Both the position numbers and the translations under genes were made by a program. A stretch of DNA of 64,000 bases from contig FJUW01000004.1 in assembly GCA_900074885.1 (NCBI GenBank), positions 1,210,225 through 1,274,224 on the forward strand, given 5' to 3'. Below the pieces are notes generated by a model. It did no database searches. It saw only the letters and a list, made by a program, of their open reading frames with translations, and had not been told where the DNA came from. This document shows positions 22,017 through 31,730 of the stretch, piece after piece. Source of the stretch: Rhynchosporium graminicola (taxonomy: Eukaryota; Ascomycota; Leotiomycetes; Helotiales; Ploettnerulaceae). Position 1 is the stretch's first letter, and each line of letters begins with the position of its first letter.

Positions 22017-23558
22017 CTATGCGTAGAAGTTGACGGTATCTGTTGCGAATTAGTGAAATCCTTAAAATGCTTGAGGGGACACTGAGCATACCCTTCTTCT
22101 TTGCTTGAACTTCCGCAATGGCATCCACGTAGTGCTCGTGACTGATCTTGTTCTTCCCCATCCGCAGCGCAATCATACCTGCCTCCACACAAACAGCTTT
22201 CAACTGAGCTCCACCAAACTCATCCGTACTTCGTGCCAACTCAGGCCAGTTGACTCCTCCGTCAACAGTCATTTTTCTGCTATGAATCTTGAGAATCTGT
22301 GCTCGGGCTTCCTCGTTTGGCAACGGGAACTCAATCTTTCTGTCTAAACGTCCGGACCGCAATAAAGCGGGATCAAGCACATCGACTCTGTTCGTCGCCG
22401 CAAGAACCTTGATACGATCATCCGATGCAAATCCATCCAGTTGATTTAGGAGCTCCAACATAGTTCTCTGAACTTCTCGATCTCCGCTCTTCTCACTGTC
22501 GAAACGCTTGGTACCAACAGCATCTAATTCATCGATAAAAATGATCGCTGGAGCCTTCTCCTTTGCTAAAGCGAAGCAGTCCCGAACCAGCTTTGCTCCA
22601 TCACCAATGAACATTTGCACGAGTTGTGGACCAGCGAGTTTGAGGAATGTGGCGTCGGTTTGCGCAGCACAGGCTCGGGCAAGGAGGGTCTTTCCAGTAC
22701 CAGGAGGGCCGTACATTAGGGCACCTATATTGCGTTAGCATAGAGTACTCGGTGGTCCTTGGAGTTTCCTTACCCTTTGGAGCCTTGATTCCGATCTTCT
22801 TGAATCGCTCAGCCTCCTTCATTGGCCAGACAATTGCCTCGACCAATTCTTCAATTTGCTTATCCAGTCCTCCAACATCGGTGTACTTTTCAGTCGGTTT
22901 TTCATCAACCTCCATGGCCTTCACTCTGCTGTCGTACTCGGCCGGTAAGGTGTCTAGTACCAGGTACGAGTCTTTGTTGACACCGATCAGATCTCCTGGC
23001 TTGAGCTGCTCTGGATCAACGAGACCGATAAGTGGTAAGAAGATCGTTTGTCGGGTGGAGGTCTTGATAACGGCAGACTTGCCAACCCGCGTCGCATCGA
23101 GGTCGATGTTGCCGCCATCCTCCTGCTCTTCTGATGTAGGATCGAGGTCGAGGAGTTCAACGACATTTCCGACGAGGTACGGTAATTGTCTGCAGGTAAT
23201 TAGCTCCCGAGCCATACAAATAGAAGGTCCTGACATGCCTGTTGTTCTCAATCTTGTCCAGGTTGTCCTTGATCTTTTCACCCATCGTAGCCTTCTCGTG
23301 TGACAAACGCTGATACTCGCTCTTCATGATCCGGGAATCGTTGTCGAGTAATCGTCTTCTCGTCGATATTTCCGATGTGCTGAGACTGTAAATTTCGTCA
23401 TCTATGAGATCCTCCTCCTTCTCCTCAGGCTCAGCATCCTTCATTTCAGCATCGTCATTCTGATCAGTCTTCTTGTCCTTGTCGCCATCCTTCTTATCAT
23501 CTTTCTTGTCCTCCTTCTGCTCCCGCTCGAGATCTTCGAGATCTTCTAACGTAGACAT
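22017..23558 (-). CDS. RPT5: 26S proteasome regulatory ATPase subunit Rpt5
   Basis: Exons 23239-23558, 22774-23189, 22092-22724, 22017-22039 give 463 aa. The N-terminal coiled coil is acidic/basic ([20 protein letters not shown]) and longer than in yeast. The OB domain starts [20 protein letters not shown]. The AAA domain has Walker A GPPGTGKT, Walker [10 protein letters not shown], arginine fingers in [13 protein letters not shown], and ends KKKDTVNFYA. The last three residues FYA form the HbYX-like tail that docks into the 20S alpha ring and helps open the gate. Rpt5 unfolds ubiquitinated substrates with ATP in nucleus and cytoplasm. Intron 1 (23190-23238) uses a GC donor (AG|GCATGT), and the C-terminal tail is on its own 23-nt exon. 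Confidence 0.95.
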
Positions 23559-24441
23559 GGCTGCGTGCGTGTATTTATTGAGAGTGTGATTGTTGTGAGA
23601 GAGCCAACGGTTTCATTTGTTCTTGGTGAGAGAAGAAGGTGTGAATTACTAGTATGGCCTGTAACAATAGAGCTTCCTGACAGCTCTCATTGCACGGTAG
23701 CGGGTTGCGCGTAGCACCTGCCTGGCCAAGCCGTCACGTGCGTCCAGCCTTCCATTAGTCAGCACAGGGTACCGCATTCTAGCGCAGGCACACATAATTG
23801 ACGGCTCTCAGGCAGCCCTCCTCTGCTCCTCATCCTCTTCAACCACGCTCGCTCGCTCGCCCATACAAGACGTCGAACTGTCGCCTCAAACACAAAGTTG
23901 CCGGTCATCTTTCCTCCGCGATAGTTACTGACAACTTCTACGATCTCCGAATCTTTCTCAGACGCCTTCACTGGTACTCCGTTCTGCAGAAATTCAATCG
24001 TCTCGGCAGCAGCACCTTCTTACGCAACCTGCGCAATTACGACTGGAACCGATCAAACCACAATTTCCTGATCTATCTTCAACTTTGTCTGAGCAGTCAT
24101 ACACTGTACTCCCGAAGTCACGAGTAGTATTACGCAGCAGCTTTCCGCGCATTCGTTTTCTTTGTGCCCGAAGGTGAAACCTCGATCTTTCTGAACTACC
24201 GGCCGTCGATTCTTCGACGACCAACAAAGCATCACCCGACTCTTCTTTTAATACCGCCAAAACGCATTCTCCACTCTTTGTCAAGCTTTCGACTTCTATC
24301 CTCTGTGGAAAACCCACCACAGATTTCAAGGCTCGAGCTGTCATATCGCGGAAGAGAAAGCAACTCCGTCGCAAGCGCAGCAAGCGCCCCGTTTTCAACG
24401 AACTCGACAATATCTACAGGCCAAAGCCGTATAAGCCCAAG
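23559..24441. promoter_or_regulatory. divergent promoter region RPT5 / TFIIB
   Basis: 880 bases between two divergent genes. A CACGTG hexamer lies at 23735-23740, a common bHLH site. From 24178 to 24441 the TFIIB frame is open for 88 codons without ATG and ends in a very basic stretch; this is probably 5' UTR, possibly with an intron (acceptor CTACAG at 24420). Confidence 0.5.
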
Positions 24442-25559
24442 ATGATGGCCCCTCCTGAAATGCCCAGCGCGGCTGGCGCAACTGGCGACTGGACCGAGAA
24501 TTTGAACATGACCATGATCTGCAAGGACTGCAAAGAGGTTCCACCTAACCTCGTCGAAGAGTTCTCCTCCGGCGATATGGTCTGCGGATCTTGCGGACTG
24601 GTTCTTGGTGATCGTATCGTCGATACTCGCTCTGAGTGGCGTACCTTCGCGAACGATGATCAAGGCAATGATGATCCTTCTCGTGTCGGTGATGGCGCAA
24701 ACCCTCTCCTCAACGGATCTCAACTTACCACCACCATTTCCTTCCAAGATGGCAATGCGCGGAGTCGTGACCTTATGAGAACACAAAACAAGTCGGCCAA
24801 CGACAAAGCTACCAAAGGCCTTCTTGCAGCTTACAAGGAGATCGGTGCTCATTGCGACGCTGTTAACATTCCCAAGAATGTCTCCGACACTGCCAAGCAT
24901 CTGTTCAAGCTGGTAGACGACGCAAAGGCTTTTAAGGGCAAGTCTCAGGAAGCAATAATTGCCGGATGCATCTTCATTGCCTGCCGCCAGTGCGGTGTTC
25001 CCCGAACCTTCCGAGAGATCTACGCTTTGACAAAGGTCTCAAAGAAAGATATCGGCCGAACTTTCAAGGTTCTCGAGAAGTTCTTCGCTAACGACAGTGA
25101 GGACAAGGCAAAGGCCATTTCTAATGGTAAGCTGTTTGCGATTGCTACACTCATTTGCTTTATATTAACAATGCTCTCAAAGGTCTGCTCCCGTCCACGG
25201 ACACATATCAGACCACTAGCTCTACCAATGCCTCCGAACTCTGCATGCGTTATTGCAGTCAACTTGGCCTACAACGCCAGTCGTTCGTCAAAGTCTCGCA
25301 AGGCCTCGCTGAGAAGATGTCTACCGTCGGTGATCTCGCCGGTCGTTCCCCTCTCTCCGTTGCTGCTGCCTGTATTTACATGGCATCCTACCTTCTTGGC
25401 AGACCGAAGACTCCGAAAGAGATTTCCTCTATCGCTGGTGTCAGTGACGGTACGATCCGTACTGCATACAAATACTTGTACCAGGAACGAGAGAGATTGA
25501 TCGAGCCAGAATGGATCGCTAATGGCAAAGGCGACATGGCGAACCTCCCTGTGGGTTAG
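24442..25559 (+). CDS. SUA7: transcription initiation factor TFIIB
   Basis: Exons 24442-25126 and 25183-25559 give 353 aa. The N-terminal zinc ribbon has C27-x2-C30 and C48-x2-C51 (MICKDCKEVPP, VCGSCGLVLG). The B-finger/reader region follows (VDTRSEWRTFANDDQGNDDP), then two cyclin-like repeats: one from about 110 (LLAAYKEIGAHCDAVNIPKN, IIAGCIFIACRQCGVPRTF) and one from about 240 (MRYCSQLGLQRQSFVKVSQG, SPLSVAAACIYMASYLLG). TFIIB bridges promoter-bound TBP and RNA polymerase II and sets the start site in the nucleus. Start chosen at the first ATG of a tandem ATGATG; the frame is open upstream without Met. A 222-codon antisense frame here is a shadow. Confidence 0.95.
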
Positions 25560-26219
25560 ATGGGTGATACCATATTCACATGTGGAAGAGTTGTGATCTG
25601 AGACTTTGGCTCATGGCTTATGTGGCATGGGACTGCTGGTCCTGCTTTGCACTTGCGCTCAGTTGATCTTCCCTCCTACAACTACTGCCTACGTTGATTT
25701 TCAACACGGCAAGGCGCTCACACTCAGTCGATCTACTTTCCCACGACTACTGCTTGCGTGAACTTATAACTGGGTGAGCTCGGGTATCTGCGTCCTTTCT
25801 TGCATTGATTTGTGGTTGCGACGTTGACTGTGCGCCTTACTTGCCTTCCTACTAATGAAGAAAACAAAGAATGGGGATGTTGGGATTTTGAGTGGCAGAA
25901 AAGTCATACCTTCCTTCGAAAAAGCATGTAGTTTGCGATGAGTTTGATAGAGAATCAACCATACTACCAAACTGGAGCACTTGTGACTGTATTATTGGTT
26001 ATCGAGACGATTAAGCTCATCCGTCTCAAGATTTGGTGCACAAGTCATGATCGAAGATCATGAAGAAATCTAGGTGATAATTCGGCATTATTTATTCCAA
26101 ACTAGAACTGGCTTCCTAAATGTTTCATGTCGGGCAAGGTAGAGGAGATGCAGTAGAGTCATATGTCAATCAAAGAAGAGTCTCCAAATTTTCGATGTCG
26201 TCACTTTATCAGAGGACTT
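25560..26219. other. convergent 3' region TFIIB / NADAR
   Basis: 3' UTR sequence. Two imperfect copies of a 39-40 base segment lie at 25657-25696 and 25722-25760 (shared cores CTCAGT, GATCT, ACTACTGC, CGTTGA/CGTGA). Confidence 0.55.
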
Positions 26220-26870
26220 TCATTTATTGCTCTTCTTCTGTCTCTTCACATGCCTTTCACCATCATCCACTGGTTCTGCTTTTTCTGATTCCCCTTCAGC
26301 CTTCCCAGGCACTTCGTCAGTTTCACTACCCTCCTCCGTCAATTTCTTCCTAGCATCTATCACGGCCTTTTCCAAAAGATTCAGTCCCCAATCAGTTCTC
26401 CTCTTCTCAGCATTCTTCTCCCCAAATCCAACCCCCCAAAACCTACCTCTCGGACTAGCTTCCACAATTTCCCTCTCCATCGTCCCTAACAGTCTATTCC
26501 TCAAACTCACACCCTCATCCCTACCAACCTGGAACTTCCAATAGCTAGCCTCTTCAACGATCCTCCCCCCGATTTGCCTTCCACACCTCGTCAGAGAAAT
26601 TGGACACTTTTCGCCCAAGATATTTCTGCTCTTAGGAGAGGTGGAAGAGAGGATCTTGACAGCGATTTCGGAGTCAGAGAAGAGGAGCGCTTTTTGGTGC
26701 ATCATATATTGCTCAGCAGTTGTGTAGGTGATGCCTGTGCTTTCTACGATGAAGGGAGAGGGGTACCATTGTGAGTGATAGCTGTAGGGAGAGCCGTGTT
26801 CGCTCCAAGAATAGATGGGTGATTCTCCATCATCTGAGACGGTTGCGCTTGTGCGTTTGCTGTGAGGCAT
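26220..26870 (-). CDS. NADAR (YbiA-like) domain protein with internal frame disruption
   Basis: Single-exon frame of 216 aa from ATG 26870; an in-frame ATG at 26933 would add 21 residues. NADAR features: YHSQWYPSPFIVESTGITY, TTAEQYMMHQKALLF, SYWKFQVGR, REIVEASPRGRFWGVGFG. The C-terminus is a Lys/Glu-rich tail (HVKRQKKSNK), possibly nuclear. Between 26565 and 26631 the actual frame reads an atypical segment, while the next frame encodes LGRKVSNFSDEVWKAN, the expected family core. A lost base near 26631 and an extra C/G in the six-base run at 26565-26570 would account for it. Characterised NADAR proteins are N-glycosidases acting on riboflavin intermediates or on ADP-ribosylated guanine; the fungal substrate is unknown. 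The disruption may abolish or alter activity, or be a sequencing error. Confidence 0.8.
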   Translation of the reverse strand: MPHSKRTSATVSDDGESPIYSWSEHGSPYSYHSQWYPSPFIVESTGITYTTAEQYMMHQKALLFSDSEIAVKILSSTSPKSRNILGEKCPISLTRCGRQIGGRIVEEASYWKFQVGRDEGVSLRNRLLGTMEREIVEASPRGRFWGVGFGEKNAEKRRTDWGLNLLEKAVIDARKKLTEEGSETDEVPGKAEGESEKAEPVDDGERHVKRQKKSNK

Positions 26871-27607
26871 TCTTATGAGGTTTAGGAAGAGCTCATGAGG
26901 AGAGACTTGTGGAGCGAACGGGCAGTCGCTCATTTCTGGATCAACTGTGAGAAATTCCTGATAGTTATAGCAAATATTTAGTCTGGATGACTCTTCACCG
27001 GATCTCAGATGGAAGAGTAAGGCTGGTGATGCTGTGTAACCCAAACTCAGCCCTGTGCAAGCGGCTCTGCAGGCATCGCATTGTTTGCTCAAGCAATGAC
27101 TCGACTACACCCGAAAGAGGAGATCTCAGTTGGAGGTTCCATAGTCTTTAATCCTTCATAAGGTGTCTGCATCAGTCATCAAAAAGTAGCTGATGTAATG
27201 AAGCTGTTGTGATCTCAACAACCAGAAGTGCCAAGGTAATTTCGTGACCTTATTTATCATAGTTAGTCCAGTCGGGACTCCAGTGATATTGTATGGTGAA
27301 TTAAACTCTTTGCTTCTTCAAGCCTACCAGCCACCTTGACTTGAATTTGAGTTTAGCAGCTGTGAGAAATAGTTGCCTGTGGTTTTTTATAAGTAGTAGA
27401 TGATTGAATTACTTATTTCAGGGTCGATGTCCGTGCTCTCCGGACCGAGGCAACTGTCGATCAACCAACCGAGTGGGGGAAGAAGCTGGAGCTGGAGCTA
27501 CAACTACAACTTACTCTCTGAGCTGCTTCCGCACGCCCGCCTCCCCTCTCTATCGAACAAAATCCTTGAATAAACATATTCGATATACTGAGAGTTCATC
27601 ATACCAA
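26871..27607. other. intergenic upstream of NADAR and MaoC genes
   Basis: Divergent promoter region. The NADAR frame stays open without ATG up to about 27092 and may include a Cys-containing upstream exon; not supported further. Confidence 0.5.
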
Positions 27608-28873
27608 ATGCCCAAAATGAGTGACCCAGGTGCCGGATTCGAAGTGCGTGTTCCCCGGGTTCTTACCTCCCTTTCGAGCTTGTCTGAGGATGATTGAGGC
27701 TTATGCCCTCCTCCGGAGCCAGAGTCTCTCCTCGTATCTTATATTCTGACTTCTGGTACTCTCCTAATTAAACAATACTGACTCCTTTCCTTAGTACCCT
27801 GAATCTGAGGTGTCATGGCTCAAAAGAGATGTTCTCCTCTTTGCAAACAGCATCGGGTGCACAGCTGCCGATGAGCTGCATTTCCTCTTTGTATTGCCCC
27901 CAGATCTTACAGTATGTAATGATAGCCTTTATAATAACGTATCTCAGGAATTGCATCCAGACTTCGCTGTGTTCCCCACATACCCTGTCATTCTCCGTAA
28001 GCTTCGTCTAGCTCAAAGCACCTCATCGCTCCTCTCTCACACTTCCAGCATTCAAGCAAACAAATCAAGAGGTAATCGATTTCTACGCCGCTCAAAGAGC
28101 TGTACCGATCCCAGGTGTCCCTAAATTCGACCCCACCCGAGTAGTCGATGGCCAACGTTCTATTGAATTCCTAAAGCAGCTTCCAACAACCTCGGAGGGC
28201 CGCACTTTCGTCTTGAAGTCGAAAGTCATTGGTGTCTATGATAAAGGCAAAGCTGGCGCCGTAGTCGAGACTCAGCAGGAAATCGTGGATAAGAAGTCTG
28301 GAGAGGTGTATACCAGAGCTATTGGCAGTGCATTCTTCGTTGGTCAGGGCAACTTCGGAGGACCTAAGGGTCCTGCTTCAAAGAGCTACCCACCTCCTGA
28401 GGGAAAGAAGCCCGATGCTTCCGTCAGTCACCAGTTGACTCAGGAGACAGCATTGCTTTACAGGTCAGTCAACATTCTCACTGTTGCGTCTGGTAGCGAG
28501 CAGCTATGGACATATGACTAACTAATTAAGACTCAATGGTGACTACAACCCTCTCCATGCCACACCAGAGCCAGGTAAGAAGATGGGATTCGGAGGTGCC
28601 ATCATGCATGGTCTTGGATCGTGGAACTTCGCCGCCCATGGCTTGCTCAAGGCCATTGGAGGTAGTGATCCAAAGAACATCAAGGAATTCCAAGCTAGAT
28701 TTGCTTCGCCTGTCAAGCCTGGAGATAAGCTTGTGACTGATATCTGGTTGACGGGGAATAAGGAGGGCGAATGGGAGGAGGTCAGATTTGTGACTAAGGT
28801 TGAGGGCGGGAAGGTCTGCTTGAGCAATGGAAAGGCTTTGATGAAGCCTGTTGCCGGTAAGAGCAAGTTGTAG
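27608..28873 (+). CDS. MaoC-type enoyl-CoA hydratase (hydratase 2 family)
   Basis: Exons 27608-27643, 27795-27890, 27948-27996, 28049-28463, 28531-28873 give 312 aa. An N-terminal hot-dog-like half (SWLKRDVLLFANSIGCTAAD, ELHPDFAVFPTYPVILPF) is followed by a catalytic MaoC half. The hydratase-2 motif is LNGDYNPLHATPE at about 200-212 (D203, N205, H208), then GFGGAIMHGLGSWNFAAHG. This layout is that of 2-enoyl-CoA hydratase 2, which hydrates trans-2-enoyl-CoA to (R)-3-hydroxyacyl-CoA in peroxisomal beta-oxidation. The C-terminus ends AGKSKL, an SKL tripeptide that is a canonical PTS1 peroxisomal signal. ATG 27617 is an alternative start. Next gene is a P450 on the same strand, possibly acting on fatty acids. 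Confidence 0.92.
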
Positions 28874-29459
28874 TATGGTAATTTTTGTCGATGTGACGGT
28901 AATACGAAAATTTATATTGCATTAGTGGCTCACAGGACATATTCCAAAGTTATCATTTTACAAGCGCCAAGTGGCATGCCTTCGCTTCGGCTATTGAGTG
29001 CGCCTTTTGCAAGAACAGGCTATTATCCAGAATGATGGGGTATGAGATTTCGTACCTGCTTGGTCAGCAATGCAATATTATTTAGGTTGTACAGTCAAAG
29101 ATGCTTCAAGTCTAGTTCGATCCCACACGTCTCTTGTAGTAAGCTTTAGTAATAAATAGCTTGCGGTGCTTCGAATATTCAGCACTTTGCTAGCCATGTT
29201 GGATATATTATTGCTCAGATTTCACATTATGCGCATGGAATATGATTCAAACAATCTGGCGATCAAACAGATCGAAGGTATTTCCTGAGTTCTAAAAACT
29301 TTTCAGGGTTGACGGTCTATTGGATCGAGGCAAGGGATATGTTGGGAAACCTATGACTAGTCCTAATTAGATTGATGGCCTGGTAAGATCAACTTTGCAC
29401 CCCTCCCTTCCGCTCTAGATAGAAAATAGGGAACATCTATAGCTCACCGTGAGAAATTC
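28874..29459. other. intergenic MaoC / P450
   Basis: Promoter of the P450 gene; nothing else recognised. Confidence 0.6.
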
Positions 29460-31302
29460 ATGTCTAACGTCGACTTTATCGTTTCTCATGTCGGCGTTGG
29501 GAGTGTTGTTGACATACTGACTAGTATCCGAGGATCAACACTTATGGTATTACTCTTGTCACTCACTTCATGCATGTTTTTGTATGTCCGCAGCGCTATC
29601 AAATATCACGTACGTTTATCTACATCAAGAATTATGACATCTAGTTGACTATCGGCAACAGCACGATGTCGAATTTGGCAATCAGAAGGGATGCAAACCC
29701 TATGAATCTAAGCTCATCTATCATTGGCCTCTGGCGTTGGACATAATGAAAACCGCGTTCAAAGCAGGGCGAGACAAAAAGCTTCTAGCATTCTTCACTA
29801 CACACTTTGATCAATTGCATCCAACCACTGAAGTTAGAATTCTCGGAGGGATTGGCTATGTGACGCAAGATCCCGAGAACATTAAGTCATTGCTTTCTAC
29901 ACAATTTCAAGGCAAGATGCCTTCCTACCGAACACACTAAACATTATACTAATTAAGCAACCTCCCAGATTTTCATCTCGGACCCCGCTCTCTGGCTATG
30001 AAAGCTATGATCGGGAACGGAATTTTTACTCAAGACGGTGCTGCTTGGATGCATTCAAGAGAATCTCTTAGGCGGCAATTCATACAGATGCAATACCAGA
30101 ACTTCAAGGGCTTCCATGAGCATCTAGAATCCTTGATGGGAAAGCTACATGCCTCTTCAGGCGTCACGGATCTTCAGCCCATATTCTATAGACTGACACT
30201 TGACACGACCATTGCAATGATATTAGATCAACCTGTTGAGAGTTTTGACCACGAAATAGGAGATCTCTTCTCGAAAGCTTTTGACCAGGCCTCTCTGGCT
30301 ACGGGGACGAGAGCTCGACTAGGCGACATGTATTTTCTCTACCAACCAAAGGGTTTCTCCAAGGCTTGTGAAACAATTAAAAGCTACACCTACCAATTCG
30401 CTTTGGATGCTTTGGAAAGAGAAGTGAAAAGTCCGGTCGAAACGGAAAAAAGCTCTTTTATCTCGAAGCTGTATCGTGACAACGAAGACATGCAACTCGT
30501 ACGCGATCAAGTGCTCAACATACTGATAGCTGGACGGGATACTACAGCGGCGACGTTGTCTTACGCATTGTAAGTTGGTGAAGTCCTTCCATGAGGTGGT
30601 GCTAAAACCGAAACACAGTCACCTCCTTCTACGAAATCCAGCTACTCTGGAGACCCTGCGTGGCGAGATAGAATCCGTCGTTGGAGATGAGAAAGAGATC
30701 ACGCGAGCACAGATCCAGCAAATGCCCTACTTACACAACGTCCTCCAGGAAAGTAAGAACCCAGGCATTATCTAGAACATCCAGAGTCTACTAGCTGACA
30801 AACATCTAGCCCTTCGCTTGTATCCTCCAGTTCCCATCAACACACGCTTCTGTAAGAAGTTAACCAGCCTGCCTGTTGGTGGCGGGCCGGATGGTCGCTC
30901 ATCACTCCTGATTCGTGAAGGAATGCCTGTTGCATACTCGGTGTATCACATGCAGCGTCGCGAAGATCTCTATGGTCCTGATGCTTTAGTATTCCGACCT
31001 GAGAGATGGAATGGCTCAGAGCTTGCTAACATTGGCTATGGATATTTACCGTTCAATGGCGGTCCTCGACTTTGTCTCGGAAGTAAGTATAGCTGCATCT
31101 CGTAACCTAACGTGAGTGCTGAATGAATGAACTAGAGGATTTTGGACTGATGCTTGCTTCTTGCGCAATTGTTCGCGTCATGCAAGAATTTCCTGGTATT
31201 AAACTTGTTCCGGGAACAGTGTTGGAAGAACCAGGCACGGAAAGGCAACATCTTACTCTGACTTTGTCAAATGCTCAAGGTTGCAAAGTTGTTCTTGGAT
31301 GA
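29460..31302 (+). CDS. cytochrome P450, CYP52-like
   Basis: Exons 29460-29609, 29662-29911, 29969-30569, 30619-30752, 30810-31082, 31136-31302 give 524 aa. An N-terminal membrane anchor (STLMVLLLSLTSCMFLYV, about 27-44) suggests the ER. I-helix oxygen motif AGRDTTAATLSYA, ExxR motif ETLRLYPPVP, PERW in FRPERWNG, and heme loop FNGGPRLCLG with the thiolate Cys are all intact. GNGIFTQDGAAWMHSR in the C-helix region and the overall pattern resemble CYP52/CYP63-type alkane and fatty acid omega-hydroxylases; family assignment is inference. Intron 2 (29912-29968) uses a GC donor (AAG|GCAAGA). Lies after a peroxisomal hydratase and before a glycosyltransferase pseudogene on the same strand. Confidence 0.93.
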
Positions 31303-31730
31303 AAGAGTGTGTAATTTCAAATTTCGTCGTTTTTACATCTTACTAAGCTAGATGTACGCAAGTTTGTCTCTGGCGAAGCTGAACGTCGCTACCAATATCA
31401 GCGTACTACTTTTTTCGAAGTGATGATATCATTTCATGATATGGAAAGGGATAATGTGCAAAGCCAGAAACATAACGGGATCTGTATGGCCTCCAGACTA
31501 CTTCAAAGTCCCCAAATTATGACAAAAGGCAACAGGCCCATCAAGTCGACCCTATTTCTACCTACACTGTACCGTCCAAATGCAAAGCTCAATGCTATCG
31601 ATATTTTCGTCTGTGGCATCATGAGCTCCTACATTGGTATGAATGTCTCCTAAAATGACGTCTCTTAACATCTATTCAAGGGCCCCCCTCATCTTAACAT
31701 CTTGAACTCTGATACATAACATTGGAAAAT
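31303..31730. other. intergenic P450 / glycosyltransferase pseudogene
   Basis: No gene recognised. Confidence 0.6.

Noticed and set aside
22647..23303. 218-codon plus-strand frame
   Set aside because: Antisense shadow of RPT5.
24232..24900. 222-codon minus-strand frame
   Set aside because: Antisense shadow of TFIIB and its leader.
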